Positions 28,087 through 40,024 are shown, numbered from the stretch's first letter. The stretch is 64,000 nt of DNA from Sulfitobacter sp. HGT1 (GCF_013282155.1 NZ_BLWI01000012.1:186001-250000); one strand, 5' to 3'. The notes: generated by a model not told the origin, from the letters alone. Made by a program: numbers and translations.

Positions 28087-28211
28087 GGGCGGGCTTTCGG
28101 TTGACTATCTATGTCGCGATCATTGCCCGATAGATCGCGAAAGTACCAGCCCGTTCCCGGCAGGTGGCAGGGGCTGGCAATGCAAGTCTATTGGAAATCA
28201 TGTTTCAAAAG

Positions 28212-28247
28212 AAAAAGGCCCCCGCTGATGTCTCCGCGGGGGCCTTT
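28212..28247 (-). terminator. Intrinsic terminator after rpoC
   Basis: AAAGGCCCCCGC and its exact complement around a 10-base loop, 23 bases after rpoC, followed on the minus strand by TTTTTC. It ends the rpoB-rpoC transcript. Confidence 0.85.
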
Positions 28248-28270
28248 CATTTTCTAGCTCAGATCAAAGA

Positions 28271-31200
28271 TCAGTTGCGGCTTTCGTCATCGCTTGGGAC
28301 AGTGTTGAACACATCCCCACCGACCACATCATTGGCAGCAGCCGCTGGCGCAGCCAGACGTGCCGCTGTTTCAGCTTCTTCGCGACGGGCTTCGATCACC
28401 ACATTGTCACGATCCACTGCAACTTTGCGCATCTGCTGGGTCGCACCACCGGTACCGGCTGGGATCAGACGGCCAACGATGACGTTTTCCTTCAGACCGA
28501 CCAGCTTGTCGCGCTTGCCCTGAACCGATGCTTCGGTCAGCACGCGTGTGGTTTCCTGGAACGATGCCGCCGAGATAAAGCTGCGGGTTTGCAGGCTTGC
28601 CTTGGTGATACCCAGAAGGATCGGTTCGCCCGTTGCCGGACGGCCACCCTTGGAAATCGCCTTTTCACAAGCTTGGTCAAACTCTTGCTTGTCGACGTGT
28701 TCGCCTTTCAGCAGCGTGGTGTCGCCGCTGTCCTGAACTTCCCACTTCTGAAGCATCTGACGTACGATAACTTCGATGTGCTTATCGTTGATCTTAACGC
28801 CTTGCAGACGGTAAACATCCTGCACCTCGTCGATCATGTAGTCGGCCAAGGCCTCTACACCCATGATCGCAAGAATGTCGTGCGGTGCCGGGTTGCCATC
28901 CATGATGTAATCGCCCTTTTGGACAAAGTCACCTTCCGCAACCGGAATGTGCTTACCCTTAGGCACCATGTATTCAACTTTGTGATCCGGATCCTCGGAC
29001 GATTCAATCGAGATACGACGCTTGTTCTTGTAGTCTTTGCCGTAGCGCACATAGCCGTCGATTTCCGCGATGATGGCGTGGTCCTTGGGGCGACGTGCCT
29101 CAAAGAGTTCGGCCACACGTGGCAGACCACCGGTAATGTCCTTGGTCTTGGCACCTTCGCGCGGGATACGCGCAACGATGTCACCGGCCTTGATTTCGGT
29201 CTGGTCCTCAACGGACAGAACGGCATCAACGGACATTGGGTAGGTCACCGGGTTGCCCGCATCGTTACGGACCGGCTCGCCATCGGCATCCAGGATCATG
29301 ACTTCAGGCTTCAACTCGTTGCCTTTGGGGGCAGCGCGCCAGTCGATCACGATTTTCTGGGTCATGCCTGTCGCATCATCCGTTTCATCCTTGACCGCGA
29401 TCCCCGACACAAGGTCGACGAACTTGGTCATACCGGATTTCTCGGCGATGATTGGCAGCGTGTACGGATCCCATTCAAACAGCTTGTCGCCGCGCAAGAC
29501 CGACTGGCCTTCCTTGACGAACAGCTTGGTACCGTAACCGACCTTGTGGTTGGCACGCTCATCGCCGTTTTCATCCACGATCGACAGTTTCATGTTCCGG
29601 CCCATCACCATGATCTCGCCAGCGGCGTTCTCAAGGGTCATGGCGCTTTCGAACACGATCTTACCGGGCTGGGATGCCTCGAGGAAGGACTGCTGGCCAC
29701 CTTGTGCAACACCACCAATGTGGAATGTACGCATGGTCAGCTGGGTGCCGGGTTCACCGATCGACTGTGCGGCGATAATGCCGACAGCTTCACCTTGGTT
29801 CACCAAAGTACCACGTGCAAGGTCACGACCATAACACATGGCGCAGACGCCCTCTTCGGCCTCACAGGTCAGCGGGCTGCGGATGCGTGCGGACAATACA
29901 GCCGCCTCATCCACGATATCCGCCAGACGTTCGTCAATGATTGTCTGCGCAGGGACCAACACTTCGTCAGTGCCCGGACGCAGGATATCATCAGCCGTAA
30001 CGCGACCCAGCAGACGCTCTGCCAGCGACGACACAACTTCACCGTCGTTAACCGCGGCTTCGGCAGTGATTGCTGTTTCGGTGCCACAGTCATGCAAACG
30101 AACGATACAATCTTGTGCCACGTCCACCAGACGACGGGTCAAGTAACCCGAGTTCGCTGTTTTCAAAGCGGTATCCGACAGACCCTTACGGGCACCGTGG
30201 GTGGAGTTGAAGTACTCCAGAACGGTCAGACCTTCTTTAAAGTTCGAGATAATCGGGGTCTCGATGATGTCGCCGTTCGGCTTCGCCATCAGACCGCGCA
30301 TCCCGCCCAGCTGTTTCATCTGAGTAACCGAACCACGCGCACCGGAGTGCGCCATCATGTAAACCGAGTTCGGTTCGTTTTCAGAGCCGTTTTCGCCGTA
30401 GGTCGTGGCGGAAATCGCACCCATCATCGCGTCGGTGACTTTGTCGTTACACTTTGACCATGCATCGACGACTTTGTTGTACTTTTCACCCTGAGTGATC
30501 AGGCCGTCCATGTACTGCTGTTCAAAGTCTTTCACCTGATCGCGGGTTTCTTCAACCAGTGGCCATTTGCTGTCAGGGATCAACATATCGTCCTTACCGA
30601 ACGAAATGCCTGCCTTGAAAGCTTCGCGGAAGCCCATTGTCATGATCTGGTCACAGAAGATGACGGATTCCTTTTGGCCACAATAACGGTAGACCGTATC
30701 GATGACCTGCTGCACTTCTTTCTTGCGCAGCAAACGGTTCACCAGATCAAACGGCGCTTTTGCGTTCAGCGGCAGCAACGCCCCCAGACGGACACGGCCA
30801 GGGGTCGTATCAAAACGCTTCATGATCTCGTTGCCTTCGGCATCGATCTGTTTGATCCGTGCCTTGACCTTGGAGTGCAAGTGGATCGCACCCGCGTCCA
30901 AAGCGTGCTCGACCTCTTCGACCGAACCGAACACCATGTCCTGACCGACCATGCCTTCACGCTCGAGAGTCGTATAGTACAGACCCAAGATCATGTCCTG
31001 CGACGGAACAATGATCGGTGCGCCGTTTGCAGGCGACAGAACGTTGTTCGTGGACATCATCAAGACGCGGGCTTCCAACTGGGCTTCCAGCGAAAGCGGC
31101 ACGTGAACAGCCATTTGGTCGCCGTCAAAGTCAGCGTTAAACGCGGAACAGACCAGCGGGTGCAGCTGGATGGCCTTACCTTCGATCAGAACCGGTTCGA

Positions 31201-32518
31201 ACGCCTGAATGCCAAGACGGTGCAAGGTAGGTGCACGGTTCAGCATGACGGGGTGTTCGCGGATGACTTCATCCAGGATATCCCAAACCTCGGGACGCTC
31301 TTTTTCGACCAGCTTCTTGGCTTGCTTCACAGTGGAAGACAGACCTTTGGCCTCAAGACGCGAATAGATGAACGGCTTGAACAGTTCGAGCGCCATCTTT
31401 TTCGGCAAACCACACTGGTGCAGTTTAAGCTCAGGACCAGTCACAATAACCGAACGACCCGAGAAGTCGACGCGCTTACCCAAAAGGTTCTGACGGAAGC
31501 GACCCTGCTTACCCTTCAGCATGTCGGACAGCGATTTCAACGGACGCTTGTTGGCACCCGTGATCACGCGGCCACGACGGCCGTTATCGAACAGCGCATC
31601 GACAGATTCCTGCAACATACGCTTTTCGTTGCGCACGATGATGTCGGGCGCGCGCAGTTCGATCAGACGCTTGAGACGGTTGTTCCGGTTGATCACGCGG
31701 CGATACAGGTCGTTCAGGTCAGACGTCGCAAAACGGCCACCATCCAACGGCACCAGCGGGCGCAGTTCTGGCGGGATAACCGGAATGACGGTCATGACCA
31801 TCCACTCGGGCCGGTTGCCAGACTCGAGGAAGGATTCAACAACCTTCAAACGCTTGATGATCTTCTTTGGCTTCAATTCGCCAGTCGCTTCTTTCAGATC
31901 CGCACGCAGCGTGTCTGCTTCAGCTTCCAGATCGATCGCGGCCAGCATTTCGCGGATCGCTTCGGCACCGATGTTGGCGGTGAATGCATCCATGCCATAG
32001 ATGTCTTGCGCTTCCATGAACTCTTCTTCGGTCATCATCTGACCATAGGTGAGTTCAGTCAGACCGGGTTCGATCACGACGTAGTTTTCGAAATACAAAA
32101 CACGTTCCAGATCGCGCAATGTCATGTCCAGCATCAGGCCGATCCGCGATGGAAGCGACTTGAGGAACCAGATGTGCGCAACAGGAGACGCCAGTTCGAT
32201 GTGGCCCATCCGCTCGCGGCGGACCTTTTGCAACGTGACTTCAACGCCACATTTTTCGCAGACAACGCCGCGATATTTCATGCGCTTGTATTTGCCACAC
32301 AGACATTCGTAGTCTTTGATCGGTCCAAAGATACGCGCGCAGAACAGGCCGTCACGCTCTGGCTTGAACGTACGGTAGTTAATGGTTTCGGGTTTCTTGA
32401 TCTCACCGAACGACCACGACAGGATACGCTCTGGCGATGCCAAAGATACCTTGATCTCGTCGAACGTCTTCATCGGTGCGACGGGGTTGAACGGGTTGTT
32501 TGTCAGTTCCTGGTTCAT
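28271..32518 (-). CDS. rpoC: DNA-directed RNA polymerase subunit beta-prime
   Basis: The 1415-residue subunit carries the N-terminal zinc site ([20 protein letters not shown]), the catalytic [12 protein letters not shown] with three Mg-binding Asp, and the second zinc cluster near [13 protein letters not shown]. The trigger-loop region and C-terminal sequence are normal. A short Ala-rich C-terminus ends PSDDESRN. It lies 94 bases after rpoB with two palindromes between. Confidence 0.99.
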   Translation of the reverse strand: MNQELTNNPFNPVAPMKTFDEIKVSLASPERILSWSFGEIKKPETINYRTFKPERDGLFCARIFGPIKDYECLCGKYKRMKYRGVVCEKCGVEVTLQKVRRERMGHIELASPVAHIWFLKSLPSRIGLMLDMTLRDLERVLYFENYVVIEPGLTELTYGQMMTEEEFMEAQDIYGMDAFTANIGAEAIREMLAAIDLEAEADTLRADLKEATGELKPKKIIKRLKVVESFLESGNRPEWMVMTVIPVIPPELRPLVPLDGGRFATSDLNDLYRRVINRNNRLKRLIELRAPDIIVRNEKRMLQESVDALFDNGRRGRVITGANKRPLKSLSDMLKGKQGRFRQNLLGKRVDFSGRSVIVTGPELKLHQCGLPKKMALELFKPFIYSRLEAKGLSSTVKQAKKLVEKERPEVWDILDEVIREHPVMLNRAPTLHRLGIQAFEPVLIEGKAIQLHPLVCSAFNADFDGDQMAVHVPLSLEAQLEARVLMMSTNNVLSPANGAPIIVPSQDMILGLYYTTLEREGMVGQDMVFGSVEEVEHALDAGAIHLHSKVKARIKQIDAEGNEIMKRFDTTPGRVRLGALLPLNAKAPFDLVNRLLRKKEVQQVIDTVYRYCGQKESVIFCDQIMTMGFREAFKAGISFGKDDMLIPDSKWPLVEETRDQVKDFEQQYMDGLITQGEKYNKVVDAWSKCNDKVTDAMMGAISATTYGENGSENEPNSVYMMAHSGARGSVTQMKQLGGMRGLMAKPNGDIIETPIISNFKEGLTVLEYFNSTHGARKGLSDTALKTANSGYLTRRLVDVAQDCIVRLHDCGTETAITAEAAVNDGEVVSSLAERLLGRVTADDILRPGTDEVLVPAQTIIDERLADIVDEAAVLSARIRSPLTCEAEEGVCAMCYGRDLARGTLVNQGEAVGIIAAQSIGEPGTQLTMRTFHIGGVAQGGQQSFLEASQPGKIVFESAMTLENAAGEIMVMGRNMKLSIVDENGDERANHKVGYGTKLFVKEGQSVLRGDKLFEWDPYTLPIIAEKSGMTKFVDLVSGIAVKDETDDATGMTQKIVIDWRAAPKGNELKPEVMILDADGEPVRNDAGNPVTYPMSVDAVLSVEDQTEIKAGDIVARIPREGAKTKDITGGLPRVAELFEARRPKDHAIIAEIDGYVRYGKDYKNKRRISIESSEDPDHKVEYMVPKGKHIPVAEGDFVQKGDYIMDGNPAPHDILAIMGVEALADYMIDEVQDVYRLQGVKINDKHIEVIVRQMLQKWEVQDSGDTTLLKGEHVDKQEFDQACEKAISKGGRPATGEPILLGITKASLQTRSFISAASFQETTRVLTEASVQGKRDKLVGLKENVIVGRLIPAGTGGATQQMRKVAVDRDNVVIEARREEAETAARLAAPAAAANDVVGGDVFNTVPSDDESRN

Positions 32519-32556
32519 CTTAAATCCTTAGATTAATCTCGAAAGCGAAAGGAGGG

Positions 32557-32604
32557 GGCCCGATTTCTTCGAAGAAATCGGGCCGGAATTTTCGAAAATT
32601 CCGG
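32557..32604. repeat. Two adjacent perfect palindromes between rpoB and rpoC
   Basis: The first (32557-32584, 28 bases) has arms GGCCCGATTTCTTC and its exact complement, with centre TTCGAA. The second (32583-32604, 22 bases) has arms CCGGAATTTTC and complement. Both are transcribed hairpins without a T-tract. The second matches one between rplL and rpoB (36978-37000). Confidence 0.75.
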
Positions 32605-32612
32605 CGGTGCCC

Positions 32613-35600
32613 TTACTCGTCTTCCTCCGCATCCAGGAGTTCCATATTCAGGCCAAGGCCACGGACTTCTTTGACAAGAACGTTGAACGATTCCGGAATA
32701 CCGGCTTCGAAGTTGTCCTCGCCTTTGACGATGCTTTCATAGACCTTTGTGCGGCCTGCAACGTCATCCGATTTCACAGTCAGCATTTCCTGCAGGGTGT
32801 ATGCAGCGCCGTAAGCTTCCAGAGCCCAGACCTCCATCTCACCAAAGCGCTGACCACCGAACTGCGCTTTACCGCCCAATGGCTGCTGGGTGACCAGCGA
32901 GTATGGACCGGTGGAACGCGCGTGGATCTTGTCATCCACAAGGTGGTGCAGTTTCAGCAGGTATTTGACGCCAACGGTCACGGGGCGGGCAAACTGCTCG
33001 CCTGTGCGGCCGTCAAACAGCACCGACTGACCCGAGGTATCGAACCCGGCCCGTGTCAAACTGTCGTTCACGTCTGCTTCCTTGGCACCGTCAAAGACGG
33101 GCGTCGCGATTGGCACACCGCGGGTCACATTGCCCGCCGCCTCCAAGAGCGTTGCTTCGTCCATGTCGGCGATGCCTTCTTCGTAAACGTCTGCGCCGTA
33201 AGCGTGGCTCATCGCATCGCGTACAGGTGTCAAATCGCCGGAGCGCTTATATTCCTGCAATGCTTCGTCGATGTTGATGCCCAGCCCGCGTGCAGCCCAA
33301 CCCATGTGGGTTTCAAGGATCTGACCGACGTTCATACGCGAAGGAACGCCCAACGGGTTCAAACAGAAGTCGACTGGCGTACCATCCGCAAGGAATGGCA
33401 TGTCTTCCATCGGTACAACCTTGGAAATAACACCCTTGTTGCCGTGACGACCGGCCATTTTATCGCCCGGTTGCAGCTTGCGCTTCACCGCCACGAATAC
33501 TTTGACCATTTTCATCACGCCTGGGGGCAAATCATCGCCACGGCGTACTTTTTCGACTTTGTCCTCAAAGCGGTTGTTCAACGTACGCTTCTGGATTTCG
33601 TACTGTTCGTTCAGCGCTTCGACGATTTTCGCATCGTCTTCGTCCGCCAAAGCCAACTGCCACCACTGACCGCGGGACAATTGATCATCCAGCAGCTCTT
33701 CGGTGATCTGGCTGTTCGACTTGACGCCTTTCGGACCTTTGACAGCAACTTTGCCAAGGATCATCTGACGCAGACGCGCATAGATGTTGCGATCGAGGAT
33801 ACCAAGCTCATCGTCACGGTCGCGAGCAAGGCGTTCAACCTCTTCGCGCTCGATCTGCAAGGCACGTTCGTCTTTTTCAACACCGTGACGGTTAAAGACG
33901 CGGACTTCGACAACTGTACCGAAATCGCCCGGCTTCACGCGCAACGATGTGTCACGCACGTCAGACGCTTTTTCACCAAAGATGGCGCGCAGCAGTTTTT
34001 CTTCTGGCGTCATCGGGCTTTCGCCCTTTGGTGTGATCTTGCCGACCAGAATGTCACCCGGTTCAACATCCGCGCCGATGTACACGATGCCCGCCTCGTC
34101 GAGGTTGCGCAGCGCTTCTTCACCAACGTTTGGAATATCGCGTGTGATTTCCTCTGGCCCGAGCTTTGTATCGCGTGCAGCCACTTCGAATTCTTCGATG
34201 TGGATCGACGTGAACACGTCATCGCGCGAAACCCGCTCGGAGATCAGGATGGAGTCTTCGTAGTTGTAGCCGTTCCAAGGCATAAACGCGACGATCACGT
34301 TTTTACCAAGGGCCAGTTCACCCATGTCGGTCGATGGACCGTCAGCGATAACCTGACCTTTAACAACCGTGTCGCCCACTTTCACCAGCGGACGCTGGTT
34401 AATACAGGTGTTCTGGTTGGAACGCTGGAACTTGCGCATGCGGTAGATGTCTACCCCTGCATCGCCCAGCTCAAGGTCTTCGGTCGCACGCAAAACGATA
34501 CGCGATGCATCGACCTGGTCGATGATACCGCCACGTTTGGCCATATAGGCCGCACCGGAGTCCCGTGCCACGACTTCTTCGATACCGGTCCCGACAAGCG
34601 GGGCTTCGGCCTGAAGCAATGGAACAGCCTGACGTTGCATGTTCGAGCCCATCAAGGCCCTGTTCGCATCGTCGTTTTCCAGGAACGGGATCAGCGATGC
34701 CGCAACGGACACCAACTGCTTTGGCGAAACGTCGATCAGGTCAACACTTTCGGAAGGCGACAGCGTGTAGTCACCCGATTTGCGTGTCGAAACCAGATCG
34801 TTGACGAACTTCATGTTCTCATCAAGGTTCGCGTTGGCCTGCGCCACAGTGTGACGCATTTCTTCGGTCGCGGACATGTATTGAACTTCGTCGGAAACAA
34901 CACCGTTCGATACCTTGCGGTAAGGTGTTTCGATAAAGCCGTACTTGTTCACACGGGCGAATGTCGCCAGCGAGTTGATCAGACCAATGTTCGGGCCTTC
35001 GGGCGTTTCAATCGGACACATCCGGCCATAGTGGGTCGGGTGAACGTCACGTACTTCAAAGCCGGCGCGTTCGCGTGTCAGACCACCTGGTCCAAGCGCT
35101 GAAAGGCGACGCTTGTGCGTAACCTCGGACAGCGGGTTGGTTTGGTCCATAAACTGCGACAGCTGCGAAGAGCCGAAGAATTCACGCACCGCAGCGGCTG
35201 CTGGCTTGGCGTTGATCAGGTCTTGCGGCATGACGGTGTCGATTTCGACCGAGGACATACGCTCTTTGATTGCGCGTTCCATACGCAGCAAACCAACGCG
35301 ATACTGGTTTTCCATCAATTCGCCAACGGAACGAACACGACGGTTACCAAGGTGGTCAATATCGTCGATATCGCCACGGCCATCGCGCAGGTCAACCAGC
35401 GCCTTGATGCACGATACGATATCATCGCGATCCAGCGTGCGCTGAGTGTCTTCCTTGTCGAGCGCCAGACGCATGTTCATCTTTACGCGACCAACAGCAG
35501 ACAGGTCATAGCGTTCGCTGTCAAAGAACAACGTGTCGAACAGGTTCGACGCGGCCTCGACTGTGGGCGGCTCACCCGGGCGCATGACGCGATAGATATC

Positions 35601-36752
35601 CATGAGCGCGGTGTCGCGGTTCATGTTCTTGTCGTTCGCCATGGTGTTGCGCATGTAGGGGCCGACATTGATGTTGTCGATGTCCAAGAGTGGGATCTCG
35701 GTAATGCCAGCATCAACAAGTTCTTTGGCGGTGCCGCCGATAAGCGTACCGTCTTTGTCGTACTCAAGCGTCATCTCGTCGCCGGCTTCGACATAAATCG
35801 CGCCGGTTTCTTCGTTGATGATGTCACGTGCAACAAATTTGCCTTCGATGTGACCGAACGGCAAAAGCAACTCGCTTACTTTACCTTCGTCAACCAACTG
35901 CTTAACGGCACGAGGCGTGATCTTCTTGCCTTTTTCAAACAGGACTTCACCTGTCGCGGCATCAACCAGATCATAGGTCGGACGTGTGCCCCGCACACGG
36001 TCCGGATAGAACGGCGCAACCCAGCCTTCACCGGCTTTCAGCGTGAAGTTCACTGTGTTGTAATAAGCGTCCATGATCGCTTCTTGGTCAAGACCAAGCG
36101 CATAGAGCAACGTTGTCACAGGCAATTTGCGACGACGGTCGATCCGCGCGAACACGATGTCTTTTGCGTCGAATTCAAAATCCAGCCAGGACCCGCGGTA
36201 AGGAATGATCCGGCAGGCAAACAACAGCTTGCCCGAAGAGTGGGTTTTACCCTTGTCGTGGTCAAAGAAAACGCCAGGCGAACGGTGCATCTGCGAAACG
36301 ATAACACGCTCGGTGCCGTTCACAACGAAGGTCCCGTTCGGGGTCATCAAAGGCATATCGCCCATGAACACGTCTTGTTCTTTAATGTCTTTTACCGACT
36401 TCGCGCCGGTGTCTTCGTCCACATCAAATACGATCAGACGCAACGTCACCTTCAAAGGCGCGCTGTAGGTCATGTCACGCTGCTGACATTCCTCAACATC
36501 GTATTTGGGTTTCTCAAGCTCGTACTTGACGTACTCAAGCACCGAAGTCTCGTTGAAATCTTTGATCGGGAATACCGACTGGAAGACGCCCTGAATGCCG
36601 TCGCCATCTGTCGGTGTGTCCGCATCGCCGGAGCGCAGGAACAGATCATAAGAGGATTTTTGAACCTCGATCAGGTTCGGCATCTCCAGAACTTCACGGA
36701 TTTTGCCATAGTATTTACGTAGACGTTTCTGGCCAAGGAAGGATTGCGCCAT
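32613..36752 (-). CDS. rpoB: DNA-directed RNA polymerase subunit beta
   Basis: The 1379-residue subunit contains the rifampicin-pocket segment [30 protein letters not shown] with all usual sensitive-type residues, the fork-loop [20 protein letters not shown], and the C-terminal region [56 protein letters not shown]. It is followed by rpoC. It lies 289 bases after rplL, a gap full of palindromes. Confidence 0.99.
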   Translation of the reverse strand: MAQSFLGQKRLRKYYGKIREVLEMPNLIEVQKSSYDLFLRSGDADTPTDGDGIQGVFQSVFPIKDFNETSVLEYVKYELEKPKYDVEECQQRDMTYSAPLKVTLRLIVFDVDEDTGAKSVKDIKEQDVFMGDMPLMTPNGTFVVNGTERVIVSQMHRSPGVFFDHDKGKTHSSGKLLFACRIIPYRGSWLDFEFDAKDIVFARIDRRRKLPVTTLLYALGLDQEAIMDAYYNTVNFTLKAGEGWVAPFYPDRVRGTRPTYDLVDAATGEVLFEKGKKITPRAVKQLVDEGKVSELLLPFGHIEGKFVARDIINEETGAIYVEAGDEMTLEYDKDGTLIGGTAKELVDAGITEIPLLDIDNINVGPYMRNTMANDKNMNRDTALMDIYRVMRPGEPPTVEAASNLFDTLFFDSERYDLSAVGRVKMNMRLALDKEDTQRTLDRDDIVSCIKALVDLRDGRGDIDDIDHLGNRRVRSVGELMENQYRVGLLRMERAIKERMSSVEIDTVMPQDLINAKPAAAAVREFFGSSQLSQFMDQTNPLSEVTHKRRLSALGPGGLTRERAGFEVRDVHPTHYGRMCPIETPEGPNIGLINSLATFARVNKYGFIETPYRKVSNGVVSDEVQYMSATEEMRHTVAQANANLDENMKFVNDLVSTRKSGDYTLSPSESVDLIDVSPKQLVSVAASLIPFLENDDANRALMGSNMQRQAVPLLQAEAPLVGTGIEEVVARDSGAAYMAKRGGIIDQVDASRIVLRATEDLELGDAGVDIYRMRKFQRSNQNTCINQRPLVKVGDTVVKGQVIADGPSTDMGELALGKNVIVAFMPWNGYNYEDSILISERVSRDDVFTSIHIEEFEVAARDTKLGPEEITRDIPNVGEEALRNLDEAGIVYIGADVEPGDILVGKITPKGESPMTPEEKLLRAIFGEKASDVRDTSLRVKPGDFGTVVEVRVFNRHGVEKDERALQIEREEVERLARDRDDELGILDRNIYARLRQMILGKVAVKGPKGVKSNSQITEELLDDQLSRGQWWQLALADEDDAKIVEALNEQYEIQKRTLNNRFEDKVEKVRRGDDLPPGVMKMVKVFVAVKRKLQPGDKMAGRHGNKGVISKVVPMEDMPFLADGTPVDFCLNPLGVPSRMNVGQILETHMGWAARGLGINIDEALQEYKRSGDLTPVRDAMSHAYGADVYEEGIADMDEATLLEAAGNVTRGVPIATPVFDGAKEADVNDSLTRAGFDTSGQSVLFDGRTGEQFARPVTVGVKYLLKLHHLVDDKIHARSTGPYSLVTQQPLGGKAQFGGQRFGEMEVWALEAYGAAYTLQEMLTVKSDDVAGRTKVYESIVKGEDNFEAGIPESFNVLVKEVRGLGLNMELLDAEEDE

Positions 36753-36892
36753 GTGTCATGTCACCTTTCGTGTCTCTTGCCGAGCACGCCATCACCGGGG
36801 CCGTGATGCGCGCCCATAAGAGCGGTAAATCCTGGTCAATTCTTGAAGCACGTCCCACCGTACCTCTTCCGACCCTTAGGACCTATCCAGAG

Positions 36893-37024
36893 AAGTATTT
36901 CGCGCGAAATACTTGTCAAAACAGGTTAGGCTGGACAGGGAAATATCCCCATCCAGCCTTGTCATTTGCGGGCTGCCCCGGAATTTGTCAAAAATTCCGG
37001 TCCGTTTTCTTTGAAAGAAAACGG
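36893..37024. repeat. Cluster of four stem-loops between rplL and rpoB
   Basis: In order: AAGTATTTCGC and exact complement (36893-36914); AGGCTGGA/TCCAGCCT with inner GGG/CCC (36928-36959); CCGGAATTT/AAATTCCGG (36978-37000); CCGTTTTCTTT/AAAGAAAACGG (37002-37024). The rplL-rpoB gap in E. coli holds an attenuator and RNase III site, so a comparable role is plausible. The third repeats the palindrome of the rpoB-rpoC gap. No gene is seen in this gap. Confidence 0.7.
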
Positions 37025-37041
37025 CACCCAGATCAAATGGC

Positions 37042-37413
37042 TTACGCCAGTTCGACCTCTGCGCCAGCTGCAACCAGCTTGGCCATTACTTCTTCGGCTT
37101 CGGCTTTGTCGACGCCTTCTTTGATCTTGCCGCCAGCTTCGACCAAGTCTTTGGCTTCTTTCAGGCCCAGACCGGTGATGCCGCGAACTTCTTTGATCAC
37201 GTTGATTTTGGATGCGCCGGCGTTCTTCAGAACGACGTCGAATTCAGTTTTCTCTTCAGCAGCAGCACCTGCATCGGCAGGGCCAGCCATCATCACAGCG
37301 CCACCAGCGGCGGGCTCGATGCCATACTCGTCTTTGAGGATGGTTTTCAGTTCTTGTGCTTCAAGCAGTGTCAGACCAACGATGTCTTCTGCCAGTTTTT
37401 TCAGATCAGCCAT
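37042..37413 (-). CDS. rplL: 50S ribosomal protein L7/L12
   Basis: The 123-residue stalk protein has the N-terminal dimer helix region, an Ala/Gly hinge ([21 protein letters not shown]), and the C-terminal domain [33 protein letters not shown] that recruits translation GTPases. It follows rplJ after 75 bases. Confidence 0.98.
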   Translation of the reverse strand: MADLKKLAEDIVGLTLLEAQELKTILKDEYGIEPAAGGAVMMAGPADAGAAAEEKTEFDVVLKNAGASKINVIKEVRGITGLGLKEAKDLVEAGGKIKEGVDKAEAEEVMAKLVAAGAEVELA

Positions 37414-37488
37414 GTTCAGCTCTTTCCGTTAACGATATGTGTGTTCCAACGCGAGTGTTCAACCCTGCGCCAGCTTGACGATATTGCT

Positions 37489-38004
37489 TTACGCAGCCGC
37501 CTTGTCCTCGATCGTGGACAAGATGGATGCGATATTGCTTGCAGGTGCGCCAATGGCCCCAGCGATGTTGGAAGCAGGTGCGCCCAGCATGCCCGCGATG
37601 GTGGAGATAAGCTCCTCCCGCGAAGGCATCTTGGACACGGCTTCAACACCGGCGGCGTCCAGTGCGTTCTCGCCCATTGCACCACCGAGAATCACAAACT
37701 TTTGATTCTCTTTGGCGAAGTCCTGAGCAACCTTAGCGGCGGCTACGGGATCTTCGGAATAGGTCAGAACGGTCATACCCGTCAGGAGTTCCGCAATGCT
37801 TTCGCATGGCTTTCCATCAAGGGCAATTTTGGCGAGCCTGTTTTTGGCAACACGCACGGCCCCACCTGCAGCGCGAGCGCGTGCACGAAGGTCCTGCATT
37901 TCAGCAACTGTCAGGCCGACGTAGTGGCTTACCACAACGACGCCAGAGCTTTCAAAGATTTGGCCGAGCTCGTCGACCAACTGTTCTTTCTGGGCTCTAT
38001 CCAC
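37489..38004 (-). CDS. rplJ: 50S ribosomal protein L10
   Basis: The 171-residue protein forms the stalk base that carries L7/L12. It has [40 protein letters not shown] and a C-terminal helix for L12 dimers. The L10 leader upstream suggests autoregulation by L10(L12)4 binding its own mRNA. Confidence 0.97.
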   Translation of the reverse strand: MDRAQKEQLVDELGQIFESSGVVVVSHYVGLTVAEMQDLRARARAAGGAVRVAKNRLAKIALDGKPCESIAELLTGMTVLTYSEDPVAAAKVAQDFAKENQKFVILGGAMGENALDAAGVEAVSKMPSREELISTIAGMLGAPASNIAGAIGAPASNIASILSTIEDKAAA

Positions 38005-38213
38005 AGTTTCACTCCAAATCTGGGGGTTACCCCCCGGCTCAATTAAGTTTGCTTTCGCAAACAGTCTTGGTCCATTTTACGGGAATAAGCCAAAATGCCC
38101 TCACGCTTGCGCGCTTGGTAATTCTAACGTCTCCCATCTCGGAAAGGAAATTAAGGCTCATCGCCACCCTTCGTCTCGGACAGAAGACTCACCCGAAGAA
38201 ACTTCAGGTGAAT
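38005..38213 (-). ncRNA. L10-leader-like 5' UTR of rplJL
   Basis: The 209-base leader between the rplJ promoter and start contains a hairpin TCACC-GAAG/CTTC-GGTGA (about 38190-38212), a conserved-looking AATTTCCTTTCCGAG segment, the palindrome GTTTGCTTTCGCAAAC (38047-38062) and GGGGG/CCCCC close to the start. The position and length fit the L10 leader family (autoregulation by L10). Recognition is by position and partial sequence only. Confidence 0.6.
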
Positions 38214-38221
38214 CGAGGGCC

Positions 38222-38250
38222 TCTATATAAAGAGTTTTCAGGGATGCCAA
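38222..38250 (-). promoter_or_regulatory. Sigma70-type promoter for rplJ-rplL
   Basis: On the minus strand TTGGCA (38245-38250) is followed after exactly 17 bases by TATAGA (38222-38227). This -10 is identical to the rpsJ one. Confidence 0.7.
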
Positions 38251-38406
38251 GGGGCAATAAAGCTATTTCAGCCACAGCAGTGCCGCCGTTGCAAAGGTGT
38301 TCATATTCGACTGCATATTTCCTGACGACCGGAGCGATGAAACGGGCGCATACTGGGAAAGCATGGACCAACCATCAGCGATGACGGCGTCAGGATAGTG
38401 CCCGTC

Positions 38407-39141
38407 TCAACCTGATACCTGTGTTCGTAACAAGTCGCGGAGAAGAAAACGATCTTCAGCCATGGGCTGCAACTGTCCGCTTGCCACCGCCCGCTCAAGC
38501 GCAACGGCAAACCGCGCCGGCTGATCCGGATGAAGGGGAATGAGGTCAGACACTGCATACCGCCACCATTCCAGCTGCAGGAATGCAGACGATAGATGAG
38601 GATCAAAGCGATGTCGGATAACACGTGCCGGCACGCCGCCAACAACTGAAAAAGGAGCCACGTCCTGTGTGACCAAAGCATCGACAGCAATGATTGCACC
38701 GTCACCGATGCTGACCCCTTCCCTGATGCGCACAGTCTCTCCGATCCAGACGTCATTGCCAATCCGGACCTTGGCCGAAGGCGCGTCGAACGGGACCATT
38801 AAATCGCTCTGTTCCATATCCCCCCCCCATTCACGAAATTTGCGCCGCTGGTAAAAAACCGGGCTGGTCGAGGATCGGTCAATAGGATGCGTATTGGTAA
38901 AGGTCTGAAGACCAGCCCCAATCGAACAGTAGCGACCAACGTATTCGACATGCCGCGCAAAGGAATGCGAATAGCTGTAGGCTCCAAGCGGCATGACGCC
39001 ATCTGCCGAATGCGTGGAATGCGCCTCAAGACCATGAGCCGGCTCGGGAATTCGCAGGGGATCGGGACCAGCTGGCGCGTTGATACGTACGCCTTTCTTG
39101 GCAAGCCACCGCAATTGATCTTTTGTGAGATTGAGGCTCAA
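38407..39141 (-). CDS. CatB-type (xenobiotic/VatD-like) hexapeptide-repeat O-acetyltransferase
   Basis: The protein has left-handed beta-helix repeats with GAYSYSHSFARHVEYVGRYCSIG and VRIGNDVWIGETVRIREGVSIGDGAIIAVDALVTQDVAPFSVVGGVPARVI, plus FTNTHPID containing the likely catalytic His. These transfer acetyl groups from acetyl-CoA to hydroxyls. A TTG start at 39141 is preferred (244 residues): GAGAGAAG lies about 8 bases before it, whereas the longer frame extends into the rplA terminator. It sits between rplA and the rplJ promoter. Drug resistance is not implied; sugar O-acetylation is equally possible. Confidence 0.85.
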   Translation of the reverse strand: MSLNLTKDQLRWLAKKGVRINAPAGPDPLRIPEPAHGLEAHSTHSADGVMPLGAYSYSHSFARHVEYVGRYCSIGAGLQTFTNTHPIDRSSTSPVFYQRRKFREWGGDMEQSDLMVPFDAPSAKVRIGNDVWIGETVRIREGVSIGDGAIIAVDALVTQDVAPFSVVGGVPARVIRHRFDPHLSSAFLQLEWWRYAVSDLIPLHPDQPARFAVALERAVASGQLQPMAEDRFLLRDLLRTQVSG

Positions 39142-39262
39142 GAAAAAACTTCTCTCTATGCGGGCTGCTACCTGGTCTGCGTTCGGGCCAGTTTGCGCTT
39201 TGTCTGCGCCTTCGACAACCCCTTCGAGATCCCGAAACGGCCACGGGCAAAAGCGACATATG

Positions 39263-39292
39263 GAAAAGCCCTCCGCACGGGGTACGGAGGGC
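39263..39292 (-). terminator. Intrinsic terminator after rplA
   Basis: GCCCTCCG and CGGAGGGC (8 bp, 9-base loop) followed on the minus strand by TTTTCC, 33 bases after rplA. It ends the rplK-rplA transcript before the acetyltransferase gene. Confidence 0.75.
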
Positions 39293-39324
39293 CAAATCAA
39301 GATAACGTCAATTTAAGAAACGCG

Positions 39325-40023
39325 TTACTCGGTAACAGCGTTGTCCACTTCAACAGATACGCCTGGGCCCATTGTGGAGCTGAGGACGATCTTCTTCATG
39401 TAGGTACCCTTGGAACCCGTAGGCTTCGCCTTGGAGACGGCACCAACGAAAGAGCGGATGTTTTCAACCAGCTTGGCTTCGTCGAAGGACAGTTTGCCGA
39501 TGCCAGCATGCACAACGCCGCCTTTTTCAGCTTTGAACTGAACCTGACCGCCTTTGGCAGCTTCAACAGCTTCTTTGATGTCCATTGTAACTGTGCCAAC
39601 TTTTGGGTTTGGCATCAGGTTGCGTGGACCAAGAACCTTACCAAGACGACCAACGATTGGCATCATGTCAGGTGTCGCGATGCAACGGTCAAAGTCGATC
39701 TTGCCGCCTTGTACCGCTTCCATCAGGTCTTCTGCGCCAACGATATCGGCACCAGCTGCTGTGGCTTCGTCTGCTTTTGCGCCACGTGCAAATACCGCAA
39801 CACGTACGGTTTTGCCTGTGCCGTTTGGCAGGCCAACAACACCGCGAACCATTTGGTCAGCGTGACGTGGGTCAACACCAAGGTTCATGGCGATTTCGAT
39901 GGTCTCATCAAACTTCGCGTTTGCGTTTGCCTTGATCAGCGTTACCGCTTCTTCAACAGACAGGTTGTCTTTGCCGGCGAATGCTTCGCGTGCGGCGCGG
40001 GTGCGTTTTCCGAATTTTGCCAT
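39325..40023 (-). CDS. rplA: 50S ribosomal protein L1
   Basis: The 232-residue protein shows [28 protein letters not shown] and the conserved [15 protein letters not shown]. It forms the mobile stalk at the E site. It starts one base after the rplK stop and is normally autoregulated by binding its mRNA. Confidence 0.98.
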   Translation of the reverse strand: MAKFGKRTRAAREAFAGKDNLSVEEAVTLIKANANAKFDETIEIAMNLGVDPRHADQMVRGVVGLPNGTGKTVRVAVFARGAKADEATAAGADIVGAEDLMEAVQGGKIDFDRCIATPDMMPIVGRLGKVLGPRNLMPNPKVGTVTMDIKEAVEAAKGGQVQFKAEKGGVVHAGIGKLSFDEAKLVENIRSFVGAVSKAKPTGSKGTYMKKIVLSSTMGPGVSVEVDNAVTE

Positions 40024-40024
40024 C

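Noticed and set aside
34990..35240. Rifampicin-resistance mutation in rpoB
   Set aside because: Asp, His and Ser at the usual hot spots match the sensitive type; the Thr in FMDQTNPL is a lineage difference.
28589..36722. Several very long plus-strand open frames (up to about 830 codons) opposite rpoC and rpoB
   Set aside because: They mirror conserved RNA polymerase genes; the products are Arg/His/Val-rich with no domain, as expected of antisense frames.
39142..39300. Longer acetyltransferase starting at a TTG at 39300
   Set aside because: It would begin next to and run through the rplA terminator hairpin, and the extra 53 residues show no family similarity.
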